DNA of 64,000 nt from contig ML769446.1 in NCBI GenBank assembly GCA_009733575.1, positions 62,001 through 126,000 on the forward strand, given 5' to 3'. A program made the position numbers and the translations under genes. How positions within the stretch are numbered: position 1 is the first letter of the stretch; each line of letters begins with the position of its first letter. The stretch comes from Gymnopus androsaceus JB14. Its lineage: Eukaryota > Basidiomycota > Agaricomycetes > Agaricales > Omphalotaceae. Shown here in pieces: positions 47,077 to 57,704 of this stretch. The notes beneath the pieces were generated by a model. That model did not search any database. It was not told where the DNA came from and was given only the letters and a program-made list of their open reading frames with translations.

Positions 47077-48619
47077 TCAGAGATTTAAGAAAAAATGTAC
47101 CTTTGGAGCGGGTGTTTTCAGCGCTCTAATGGTACTAGGTACCAACGGCTGCTCTTCAACATTATCCGCAGAAACGTCCAGCGTAGCTGAAGACAGCACA
47201 CCTGCGTCATCCAAGGGGTAATGAGACGACGCGACTGCGTCTATGAGTTGAGCTGTATGATCCCCTTGAGAAACGATGGTATCGTCCGAGTTCCATTCCG
47301 TGACCACAGGCTCGCACTGAGAATTTTGTGACACTGCCTGTTCGTCGAGCTTGGGAGCAACAGACTGCGGAGCTGGCTGACGCTGTTCAACACTGAGAGT
47401 CGCTGTGACAAGACTCTCAAGCTTTTCCACCTTTGTTTCTAGGGCAGAAATAGTGGATCGAGCGATTATGTGTTGCACTTGGAGGATGTTGAATTTGGCC
47501 AATCCAGATTCGACTTGGAGAGAGAGGTTCGTAAGACGAGTATTGAGCTCATCAGTGTCCGGGAGATCCAGCGAGGACTTTGTGTGCGGAAGATCACACG
47601 CGGAAGGCGATTGGGGCTGAGATACTTGGACGGGTCGCTCGGACGTCGAAGGGGACTGTGTAGAATTCAGTGGCGACGGCTTATCATGCACGGGAGCGGC
47701 TGCTAAAGCATCAGACAGAGTAGCTGGAGATTGCGGCTACACGGAATGAAGGTTAGCTCTGATAATCAAACGATACTTGACTGGAACATACAAGATTGCC
47801 ACCATCACCACCAGCGAGTGTATCATCAAAGGAAGAAGCCAGATTCCTGTCCACCCGTCATAGTAAGAACGTTAGGACCCTTCTGGAGACCATGAAGAGG
47901 CCACCTAAACGTAAACGGAAAGTTGACTAGATCTGGGTCTCCTTTTTGGGACGAGGTTTCTGTTCGAGACGTCGATAAATGTGGGCGACAAGAGGGAGGA
48001 AAGTGAGAAGCGGAGGACAAAGGTATGGTAGGGGGGTCGACGAATGCCTCGATGAATGCCTTCAAGGCGCGTAAGCATTCGGCTAACCACACTACTATCG
48101 CGTCTTCCTTCGAGAAGATGCATACAATTCGAGCAACCACTTTATGATGAACGATAGTTTTTTCGTCTTCTGCTACGATATCAATACCAAATTGCTAAAC
48201 AAAGTAAAAGCGTAAGCTCCGAGTAAAAGAGTAGTTAATGATCATGAACGTACGACTCTATCATGGTTCTTGAGCTCGTATGGATCAGACTCGACGTTTT
48301 CCGGACTCAGTCGTTCGCCGTTTATGAAGGTTCCATTAGAACTTTTGGTGTCTTTAATAAATATCTAGAGGAAGTTGGTTACGAAGATCCTATGTAAATA
48401 GTTTATTATGATGCGCACCTTGTTTCCCTCCTCTCAAATCTCTGCATGCTGTCGACTCAAGACCTCCGAGTCAAAATACACATTTCGTTCACCTGGAGTA
48501 GTTTGAGCATTGGTCCTGCGTCCAATCTTAGTACGCTTATTGACACTGTGTTGGAGGAGGATATGTTTTGGAACAAAAGATCTAGAGTCGGAGTCATAGC
48601 CATCAAAGTGGATAGACAT
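47077..48619 (-). pseudogene. FHA-domain protein (Far10/Vps64-like), decayed copy 1
   Basis: FHA domains bind phospho-threonine. The architecture, an N-terminal FHA and a C-terminal coiled coil, matches the Far9/Far10/Vps64 (SLMAP) subunits of the STRIPAK phosphatase complex. Visible: FVPKHILLQ, KIGRRTNAQTTPGERNVYFD, VLSRQHAEI, then after an intron [20 protein letters not shown], and FGIDIVAEDEKTIVHHKVVAR. These include the Arg, the SRQH loop and the S-N-G-T turn that form the phosphopeptide pocket. The distal part has a Ser/Pro linker and the coiled coil ARSTISALETKVEKLESLV. A TGA at 48434-48436 replaces the Trp expected after RQHAEI, within the FHA core. The N-terminus and C-terminus are not secure. 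Confidence 0.7.
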
Positions 48620-49067
48620 ACAGAACAGGCATTTCGAGGAACTGGGGTGGGTGGAGCCAGCCTTTGGAAACAGACCTCTTAAATATGCCACGATGTAAAT
48701 AAACCCTTTGTATTCAAGAGTCCAATCAGGTCGGACAAAAGGGAGTAGACTTGGGATCGGAGTGGCACCCTTTGTGCTCTCGGCTTGAAGACCCATAGAC
48801 ACAATAGGCCATTCTGCGGATTGTCTTTCCAGTGAGAACAAGTTCAATGTACATGATTTCGAACGCCGACCTTGATTGCATGGTTTTAATACGAAATTCA
48901 AAAGCCTTAAGACACCGAGAAGCCTCGAATGTCGAGTCCAGGTCGTTCGCGACGACGATGGTCTTCAACAGGGAATCTCCGGAGATGATGAGGCGGTGAT
49001 TTGAAGAGATCTCGGTAGATGCATTTGGATAAAGTTGAAAGTGCGCTTGTTTAGGCGCTGTAAGTTG

Positions 49068-49073
49068 CACGTG
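49068..49073. promoter_or_regulatory. CACGTG box shared by two duplicated units
   Basis: A palindromic CACGTG lies between the FHA-like gene (-) and the protease-like gene (+), and again at 51882-51887 in the second unit. It is a typical binding site for bHLH-type regulators and sits where a bidirectional promoter would be. Conservation may only reflect recent duplication. Confidence 0.35.
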
Positions 49074-49133
49074 ATCCGAGCCGCTATAATCAGTAGCCCT
49101 AAAACCTCTTTCTATACTTTCATCTATACTGCC

Positions 49134-49801
49134 ATGACTGATTCTACGATCCCTTCCTCAAGCCTTAGCCTCAGTGGCTTCCCGCCACGGGAGATATCCC
49201 CCCTCCACAGAGCTCTTCCCTTACACTTCCGTCTCCTCCGTCCGAGATGGATACGCCGGACTGCCCTCCGCCCCGGTTTTGGTGGCTCGGACTAGCACCA
49301 CTCCTTGGGAGGAGCACACTGGCCCTGAGGCGTACCGGAAGCTCAAGGAACTCCGCCCCGTTTATAACCATGCTATCCACAAGGTCTTGGCCCCCAAGCT
49401 GTTCGCACTTCTGAAATCGATGGACCGACATATTCCACATCGGGTACGTCGGAGGGTATTTTTCCGTCATCCTCTGGATCGGCGTGATGCCTGCATCTCT
49501 CTCTGGCCATGACGGCGTCGTCGTGGCCTCCAAGTGCAGGGAGCTTCTTGTAGAATATGATATCACCGACGTGAGATCCGCGAGTCGCGAGTTTGGCCAT
49601 AATTCGACCGTGCTTCTAGCGGCTAGGAACTATGATGGACCACACAAGTACATGGGTACAACACCTCCCATGCAACATCAACCTCGGAAGACGGAGGTCC
49701 TTCGTACAGAGTCATATCATCCAAGAGCGAATTTGACCGAGTTTGTATTCAATAACTACTTGAAGAAGAAAAATTACATTGCGGTAGGAAGGCTAGATTG
49801 A
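49134..49801 (+). pseudogene. Protease-like Agaricomycete protein, truncated copy 1
   Basis: The start MTDSTIPSSSLSLSGFPP, then GYAGLPSAPVLVARTST, TGPEAYRKLKELRPVYNHAI, VILWIGV and SLSGHDGVVVASKCRELLVEY match the N-terminal half of a large Agaricomycete family of unknown function whose C-terminal half looks like a trypsin-fold peptidase. Here that half is missing: the frame jumps after YDITDV to a short tail. Three reading frames are needed (shifts near 49250 and 49425), so it cannot be translated as it stands. The family assignment is from remembered N-terminal pattern. Confidence 0.45.
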
Positions 49802-50059
49802 GATTTCTGAGGTTTATATGATGCGAGTAAACCGTGACGCTCCCCGCCAGGCATGGTATAATAGAAGGAATACAAATCAAGTACGGAAAAATGGAAGAGA
49901 AGAAAAGAGTTGGCCGAGTTGAACACTCGGGACGTACCCCAGAAATACTGAGGATCCTAGACGTATTGTGCTACAGCCGCGATTATCACAATGAATATCA
50001 CTGTCTATCACTGTCAGGCCAACAGCAGTATAAAATTCGACCCGGTGCTGAGTAAAGGT

Positions 50060-51900
50060 TCACCAGCGATTTCCCAAGAAACAACATAGTCGGAGATTTA
50101 AAAAATGTAGATTTGGAGTGGGTATTTTTAGCGCTCTAATGGTACTAGGTACCAACTCTTCAACATTGTCCGCAGAAACGTCTGGCGTAGCTGAAGACAG
50201 CACACCTGCGTCATCCAAGGGGTGATGAGACGATGCGACTGCGTCTAAGAGTTGAGCTACATGAGCCTCTTGAGAAACGACGGTATCATCCGAGTTCCAT
50301 TCCGTGACCACAGGCTCACACTGAGAATTTCGTGAAACCGCCTGTTCGTCGAGCTTGGGAGAACAGACAATGGAGCTAGCTGACGCTGTTCAACACTGAG
50401 AGTCGCTTTGACCAGGCTTTCGAGGTTTTCCACCTGTGTTTTTAAGGTAGAAATAGTAGATATGTGGATCGTTTGTTGCGCTTGGAGAACGCTACATTTG
50501 GCTAGCATAGAGTCCAATTGAACAGAGAGACTCGTAAAACAAGTATCAAGCTCATCAATGTCCGGGAGATCCAGCAAGGACTTTGTATGCGAAAGATTAC
50601 ACGCGGAAGGCGATTGGGCAGTAGTGACGGCCAGCGGTTTTTCGTTCGGTGATTCCTGTTTATCCTCTCCGGGAGCGGATGTCAAATCATCATCGGATGG
50701 AGGTTGAGACGTTTGAGTGGCTCGCTCGGACGTTGTCGCATCTGAGGGCGCAGATGATGGAGAAAGGGACTGGGAACGAGAGGTAGAGGCCAGTGGTGAC
50801 GGTTTAGCCTGCGCGGGAGCGGCTGGTAAACCGTCAGACTAAGCTGGAGATTGCGAGGCTTGGAAAGCTGTGGAAAGTTACATAGAATGAAGGTCAGCTT
50901 TGGAAATCAATCTGGTAGTTGACTAGTACTGTAAACACATACCAGATTGCCGCCAACGAGCGTATCATTAGAAGAAACGCTCAAATGCCTTCCATCCGTC
51001 ACGGTAGAATCGTTGGGACACCTCTGTGGACGATGAAGAGGACACGTAAACGTAAAGGGAAAATCGACTAGTGTGTTTCGGTTTCGGGACGATTTCTCTT
51101 TTCGAGACATGCGCATATGTATATGGGGGCGACGAGAGGGCTGTTGAATGGAGGGAGAAACCGAAGCAGAGCCGCCGGCGATATTAGTCCCGGCTTCAGC
51201 AGTTTCGCATATGTGTCCAACGGTAAAAGACTGGTTTCTGCTCTCGCGGCCATTTGGGCATCTTCTTCCGAAATGCATACGACTCGAGCAGGCACTTTAT
51301 AGTGGACTATAGTTTTGTCGTCGGCCTTCGCTACGATATCAATACCAAATTGCTAAGCAAAATAAAAATGTAAGCTCTGAGCAAAAAGAATAGTTAATGC
51401 GATGTGGATCAGACTCGACGGTTTGTTTGCCGTTTATGAAGGTTCCATTAGAGTTTTCAGTGACCTTGATGAATATCTACAGGAAAGTTATGAAGATCCG
51501 ATGTGAATAGAATAGAATATTATGAATCGCACCTGGTCTCTGCATGCTGTCGACTCAAGACCATCGAGTAGTTTGGGCATTGGTTTTGCATCCAATTTCG
51601 GGTTGAAGACCCATAGACATAAAGGCCATCCTGCTGGTTGTCGTTCCAGTGAGAAGAGACTCAAAAGTCGAAACTCGAAAAGCCTTTGGACAAAATATTC
51701 CAGACCGACAAGCCTCGGAATGTCGAATTCAAGTCATTCGCGACGACGGCGGATGTTCGTTGGACGGAAAGTGCCGGAGAGATAGTTTTTACGTGCAAAA
51801 GATCCTCGGTAGATGCAACATATTCATTTGGATAAGAAAGCAAAAGCAGATTTCAAGCGCTCGTTTAGGCGCTCTAATCTGCACGTGATGCGAGCCCCGT
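50060..51900 (-). pseudogene. FHA-domain protein, decayed copy 2
   Basis: Counterpart of copy 1 in the second tandem unit. Kept pieces: KIGCKTNAQTT, VLSRQHAE in another frame, [21 protein letters not shown], and the coiled-coil region (STISTLKTQVENLESLVKA). The central FHA strands between the Arg-loop and RQHAE are deleted, as are several shorter stretches. It is more eroded than copy 1. Confidence 0.65.
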
Positions 51901-51934
51901 CTGTATACAATACTTTCATCTCTACTGCATTTAA

Positions 51935-52191
51935 ATGGCTGATTCTAAGATCCCTTCCTCAGGCCTTAGCCTCAGTGACTCCCCCACCACGGGAGATATC
52001 CACCCTCCAGCTTTTCCCTCACATTCGCACGCAAGCACATGTATACAACCCATGGAGCATCAACCTTGGGAGACGGATTGGAGACGGAGGTCCTTGGTAC
52101 GGAGTCATACAATCCAAAAGCGAATTTGATCGAGCTTGTATTCGATAACTACATGAAGAAGAATCACGTTGCAATAGGAAGGCTAGAATGA
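51935..52191 (+). pseudogene. Protease-like protein, short copy 2
   Basis: Keeps the start (MADSKIPSSGLSLSD), then jumps by a large internal deletion to the same tail as copy 1 (MEHQPWE/MQHQPRK, then LVFDN/FVFNNY-type end). Only about 250 bp remain of a much longer gene. Confidence 0.5.
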
Positions 52192-52973
52192 GGTTTATAT
52201 AAATCGCGGCGCTCAAGACTGTTGAGATAAATTTGAAATGATGGCTCGATGACTCCCCCCCTACTAACAGTCTAACAGTATGAAAGATTGCGCACGCTTC
52301 CTGTCGAGTGCTTGAATTTGGTGGGGGTTCTGCGAATGGAGAGACACATAGAAAAGAACTATGCCAATTAGGCAAGTTTCTTATAGCCTCCAGTTCCTTA
52401 ATAGCTGGTTCTCGATGCTTGTTGTGTAGCCAATGATTTGAGACAATAATTAAACACCGCTCTACCTGCACCTTCATTTATACTACGACCCCCGAGTTTC
52501 ATGAGCAGGATATGTGTATCGAGAGAATGATTTATAATGTGCGTAGAACCAAAAGATTTGATATACAAAGTCGAAGTGCGTGTATTTGAGGAGCAGATTT
52601 GTAACATGAGTCGAATAATAATGAACAATTTCCGCTCAGAGGTGCTTCCACTACTAATAATGAAGACATATTGCAGCCCACACCCTCCTCGTCCAAATCT
52701 TGGGCGGTCTTTCACTATCTGGAATGGCTATAGCCGAAAACTACCAGTGCACATTTTTCGATCTTGGTACTAAAGTTTCGGACAACATTTCAACATACTT
52801 ATGTATCGGAACCTGGAATCTGAAAGCTCAAAAGCGGTCCTATAAACCCTTTCGGCCATGTTAATTGAAGAAATGGAAACAACGAGGTAATCGAAGGGAA
52901 GAAGAGCAAAGAAAATATGAAAACGTGAGTCAACCATGGCCAATTGGGATTTGAGCCAACCCGCCACCACCTC
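52192..52973. other. Intergenic, nothing recognised
   Basis: Short minus-strand frames at 52398-52970 show no family or splice continuity. It includes the 3' flank of the secreted-protein gene. Confidence 0.4.
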
Positions 52974-53785
52974 TCATCTTCTAAGATCCAAAATCTAAAC
53001 AACGCTTTCAAACAGACAGGCATAATGAGGTTAAGATGCCAGGTTAACGGTGAAGAACATACGAGACCGTCCAAAGGGCATCAGTTTCTACTGGAGTACA
53101 CTCGCCGTTGGCCTGATCAGCGTTAGCGGGGGAAGTACATGTGTTCGTGACACTAGAGCCCCACGATCCCCTAAACAGTTATCTGGTTAGAAGATGAACT
53201 AGAATTGACCATCATCTGACTAGACTTACCAAGGTGGACCAGCAGACAACGAATGGCCCATCACTCTCATTCAAGAAAGTAAACGTGCAGGATCCTAGGG
53301 AGATTTCGAGTACATCAGAGGCTTCAACTTGAGAACTCAGGCCTAAGAGAAAGCGTCAATTTACAATGTTTTATTTGATTTCTATCAATATGTCATCGTA
53401 CCAACCATTTCTTGGAGTGCAGATGCTAAATTGAAGCAGTCTCCGGCCAGTGTTGTCTGGTTAGGGGTGCACGTAATGAAGTCACCTACAGAGGACAATA
53501 GCCAATGATTAGTTAATCTCTCGCAGCGGTAAAAGTTGGAACATCACACGAACAAGTTGTGTCGGAACTGCATAATTCTGGGAACTGGCGCTTTCCTGAC
53601 TCCAAGGATGATCCCGTACTGTTAGTATTGAAGGCCGGGCATGATGAAGTGGTGATTGTAATCTCTTGATCTCTATAGATGAATGAAGTTTGGTCAAGTA
53701 TTGCACGACTAGTCGAGCCACAAGCTTCAGCCACGACACTTGTCGCAGCGAAAGCAAGGGAAGCAAGAACCAGATTGAACATCAT
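52974..53785 (-). CDS. Small secreted Cys-containing protein
   Basis: Five exons on the minus strand. The start MMFNLVLASLAFAATSVVAEA is a convincing signal peptide. The mature part reads CGSTSRAILDQTSF, EITITTSSCP, LCSSDTTCSCDFITCTPNQTT, DCFNLASALQEM, LEISLGSCTFTFLNES, CWSTL, GSWGSSVTNTC and ANGECTPV, ending VSR at 52974. Cysteines are regularly spaced and N-glycosylation sites are present. It shares exon boundaries and motif order with the gene at 55410-56289 on the opposite strand, so the two are paralogues. Function unknown; size, secretion and cysteines fit a candidate effector or cell-wall protein. The splice between QEMV and GLSS is inferred from frame (donor GTACGA). No lesion seen. 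Confidence 0.65.
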
Positions 53786-55409
53786 CGTAAGCTTATAGAG
53801 AGAAGGATTGAAAGCTGCAGCTCCCAGACTCCAGAGGGCCTAGTACTAGTAGTATATATAGGGGTCGAGAACAGGAGAGTGAGTTTCGAAAATGACGGAC
53901 AGAAGCTTGATGCCCAGAAGAGATAGAAGTGACATGAAAGAGAGATGAAGGTCCAATCACTCCGATTGATATACTGTTGTACGAGACAGTTTGGCATTCG
54001 AAATGATCAGGGCACTGAGGGGATATATGTACTACCAAGAGCTTTAACCTCCTTAGTACTAACCACTGGAGCCTGGAATCCGAATGGGCGGTTGGGTGAC
54101 TCGAGACAAGATGCAAGGAATAAGTTCAGAAACAGAGTGTATCCGACTCACGGTTCACCACGCGATCCTTAAGCAGTAGTGTTAGCGCCAAAGAGGTAGT
54201 TCAACGGAAGAAGTGTGCGACACGTTAGTACCCTTGAATGGCATCCGAGAATGAGATGCATCATGTAGCCTGCCAAAGTTGACTTCCATCGTCCAGCAGG
54301 GTGCCTGGATGGCTAATAATTCCATATCTCGGCAGGAACTAAGATATAGGAATAAACGTTGAATGAGCAATAAGTGTACAACTTGATATTTGGCAGTGGG
54401 CTAGTACTTGCCTAGTACTTGCCTGGCCGTCAGTGAATCCGTAGAGAAGCTTAGTATGGCTGCGTAACCGGCGTAGAAATAATTCCACCCATGAGTGCTT
54501 TGTAAATTTCGAAAAACGTATGCATGCTGCTCTAGAGTATAATGTATGAAAGAAAGAAGAAAATCTAGGCGCCTAATAAGCGCTAAAAAAAAAGGCGAGC
54601 CTGAGCACTTGCTATCAAGCTGCAGTCTCGTCTAGTCTCGTTCGATCCCTCCACCTGGGTTGGTCAATGGATTGCAAAAGCGGAGTAGCCTACGAGGTAA
54701 AATATTTCATCTAGTATCTACTACCTCTATATCACATATCGTTCAGTGCATTGAACCGTCCCGAAGCCGTAATTGTCTTGAGGCACTGGCAGGTAGTAGC
54801 TGCCACTTGTGACTTCGTTGCCACTACTAATTACGCTGGAACTGGCGTTTCTATCTGGGGATCGTGTCCTGTGATACACTTCCTTCCTTTCGAGCTACCA
54901 GTTGGGGATGAAGGGCTGACGGCCCCCTGAACCTGCTGGCTAGAGCTGTTGTAGAGCTGAGCAATCAGTTATTAGTTATGGAATTGGCAGCTATGCCGGA
55001 TTTCTTTCAAGCCACAAGTTCCAGTGTTTATATCAATGGCCTTCCCCCAGAGTGCCAGAGTGTCCTGATCATTTCGAATGCCAAATTCATGATCGAATGT
55101 CGATGGAAATCGGATCTGGGTATTGTTCCTTCCAAGTTCCTACCATAGCTAGATCCAGCTCTTGGCGGTGCTCATTGAATACATTTCTCTGACCGATGTG
55201 CACATTGTAGCTTGGCACCTTGGACCTTCCTTTCAACGAAATGTCGACCTTTATCTGTCTTCTTGACTTGCGCGTTATCATTGGTCAACCTTTATCTGCC
55301 ATATGCCATCAGCTGCCAGTGAGCCTTCAAATATAAGAATACGATTCGTAGGAATGAGTAACTACAACTTTCTAGTTGCTTAGCTCAAGTCTTTCCCTCC
55401 GCATGCGCA
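53786..55409. other. Intergenic between the divergent secreted-protein genes
   Basis: About 1.6 kb carrying both promoters. No gene convincing. A direct repeat, GTACTTGCCTAG / GTACTTGCCTGG, sits near 54410. The last 60 bp before 55410 are CT-rich with an AAATATAAG motif near 55330 that could act as a TATA-like element. Confidence 0.4.
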
Positions 55410-56289
55410 ATGGTCATCAGTCTATTCCTCGTTTCCCTTCTCTCACTCTCTGGATTCGTCTCCAGTGCGGCAGCGAAGCTCATGTCAAACGATAGCTGTG
55501 GCTTAAGCCGTACAGTTGTTAACCAAACCTCTTTCACATATGGAGGTAACGAGATCGTGATTACTACTACCTCATCATGCCCAAGCCTCGACACTACAAG
55601 AGCATCTGCATCCCAGCTCGAAACACGTCAAACCCTCGACCTATGCGGGCCCACGGTGGCGAATGAATGTTAGTATATAATCATTTACCACTACTATTTC
55701 ATGTCCACAGACGCAAAACATTGATGTATATCCTCTCACCGGCGCCCAGGCGACTTCTTTGAGTGCTTCGACATTGGATTCTCCAACTTTCTTTCGGACT
55801 GCGTGACGTTGAAAAACGCACTAGATAATTCTGAATTTGGAGGTACGTTACTCGAGTCTCGGGGGCTTAAGGACTTAATGATACCCTAGTGTTTCTTCAT
55901 ACTAACCCCTTTTTGCAGACCTGACTTTGGAGGTACCTCCATTCCGGTCTGTGACAGTCGCCCAAGGAGAGTGCGAGTTTCAATTCTTAAGTGAAACCAA
56001 TGCCACAACTACACTCTGTTTGTCCACCTTGGTAAAATATTACTATATTTTCCACTCCATCTAGCTCACCCGATTTTCCAGGCAACTTGGGGCACGACAC
56101 TCGTCGAAGTATGTTCCGAAGGAAATGGGCAATCTGTTATTGTCGTTGGGGAATGTACCCCGGTGCCACCAAGCGAAAGTGGAGCGACGCCCTGGTCTGT
56201 CAAGTAAGTTTCAATACGTTTTTTGTCTCCGAATTCAGGTCTGTAATTGACTTGATACCAGTCTTATCATTGGCGCGGTTAATAGTTAG
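55410..56289 (+). CDS. Small secreted Cys-containing protein, paralogue
   Basis: Five exons on the plus strand, mirroring the gene at 52974-53785. Signal peptide MVISLFLVSLLSLSGFVSSAAA. Then CGLSRTVVNQTSF, EIVITTTSSCPSLDTT, LCGPTVANECDFFECFD (Cys codon split by the first intron, as in the paralogue), DCVTLKNALDNS, LTLEVPPF, GECEFQFLSETN, LCLSTL, ATWGTTLVEVC and VGECTPVPPS. The 3' end depends on the last acceptor: the usual-length intron gives NLIIGAVNS and a stop at 56287; a 35-nt intron would give a longer tail to 56317. Intact. Function unknown. Confidence 0.65.
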
Positions 56290-57230
56290 CGCTACAGCAG
56301 ACAAACCAATCGGTTAATGTAAACTTCAAATAAAATTATGCATGTGCCATGAATCGTTTTTCGTCTCTAGTCTATTGACTCTTGAAATTTTAGTAATACC
56401 ATAGAATATACCTGTCTTGCGAGTGCAGAGGTGTTTCGTTTGTGTTGAGAAACTCATTTATGGAAGAAGAAAGGGGCTCGGCAATGTAGGATCCCGTGTT
56501 AGAGTACCAATACTGGCTGAGGAATAGCGATTAAAAGTCAAATTTGAGGAATTTCTGTAACGTAAAAGAACCTACAAGGAGTCTAAATAAAATGGCGAGA
56601 CATTTATAACTTATAACTTATATCAAACGCGGGACGATGGAGCCCGTGATAAGCGCTCACTGAGCATTAGCTTACATCCAACCAGCATCCAGCTGCCAGC
56701 ATAAACTTCAAGTGACTTGTACTGAAGAAAGAATGCATTTTCACGGATTTCAAGAGTTCATGAAATCATGGAGATCAACTCTGTCGATTTTCGAAGACAA
56801 CTTTCCCACTGGTAGTAGTCATCGTCAAAATGCGGGTAGCAAGTTCACCGAAATTCTACTCAGACGCGTCCAAGGGATTCTTTGGTCGTATACTAGCCCA
56901 TCAGACCTGTCCATTTCTATCATTCGTGAGCTGGAGGAACTTGAGCTTCCAGCGGCGGATGGTGCTGTCCCTAAAATTCTGTCAGCATGGATATCTCCCT
57001 TCGGGTTGATCACTTTCTCTCGCCCGGTCTGCGGGTCCTCAGGCCTGAGTTTACTTGGTGATTCATAATTTCACCCAAGGTCACTCTACCTCCCAATCCT
57101 TGCGCGTACTGCGTCGGAATTTCCTTTTATTGGGTCGCTCGCTGATCTCATTGCTACTTCGACTTGAACTACTAGCTCTCGACTTGTTCTTGAGCTAAGT
57201 CTTCGGCGATAATTTACAAGATTGGCTTGA
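56290..57230. other. Intergenic with one open frame of unknown value
   Basis: A plus-strand frame at 56712-57068 (FHGFQEFMKSWRSTLSIFED ... IIRELEELELPAADGAV) is helix-like and could be an exon, but no start or splice context is clear. A copy of a short dispersed repeat lies at 56371-56409. Confidence 0.3.
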
Positions 57231-57704
57231 TTGGATATGTTCATCCATAACTGGTCGCAACAAGGCCACCGAACTTCAAAAAAAATCAACGTGACATATG
57301 TATTCTATGGTATTAGTACAATTCTAAGAGTCCTTGGCTTTAAGATAGTAGGAAATACACTGGAAACAAAAACTACAATGGCGTCTACTTTTGATCAGCA
57401 GAGCTGTGACAAGATCAAGGTAAGTCATGGTGCTAATTTAGCTTCTGTTGAAGCTGCACTTACACAGGTTTGTAGGCGCAAGGGTATCCACGACGATCGC
57501 AGTTGCCACAAGATGGACGAAAACCGTCGCATTTCAGTTTACGACCTAGCAAAAATTAGATCAATGAGCAAGATGTTACATCTTCCGAATCGAGAACTCA
57601 TCAACCTCGACAGAATTGACAAGCCATTGGTGTTCGACGCGGAACTCTTGGTGCGTCCTGTTGCGATTGGGGAGACTGGTAATAAGCTTGCTATAAATCA
57701 ATAG
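57231..57704 (+). CDS. Hypothetical open frame, 157 codons
   Basis: Long for this AT-rich setting: 474 nt without a stop. An internal Met at codon 50 (MASTFDQQSCDKIKVSHG) may be the true start. It continues EAALTQVCRRKGIHDDRSC, ISVYDLAKIRSMSKMLHL and LDRIDKPLVFDAELLVRPV. It has no signal peptide and no known domain. It could be a single-exon gene, or an exon joined to the frame at 56712-57068. Confidence 0.35.
   Translation: MDMFIHNWSQQGHRTSKKINVTYVFYGISTILRVLGFKIVGNTLETKTTMASTFDQQSCDKIKVSHGANLASVEAALTQVCRRKGIHDDRSCHKMDENRRISVYDLAKIRSMSKMLHLPNRELINLDRIDKPLVFDAELLVRPVAIGETGNKLAINQ

Larger units (their letters stand above)
46818..52191. repeat. Tandem duplication: FHA gene plus protease-like gene (units 46818-49801 and 49853-52191)
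   Basis: Both units start at the same CATGGTATAATAGAAG segment and end at the same GTAGGAAGGCTAGA / ATAGGAAGGCTAGA segment, in direct orientation. Each has a minus-strand FHA-domain gene followed by a plus-strand protease-like gene, head to head, with a shared CACGTG between them. The second unit is shorter through internal deletions in both genes. Neither unit has an intact gene. Two further fragments of the FHA half occur after 60 kb. Confidence 0.8.
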
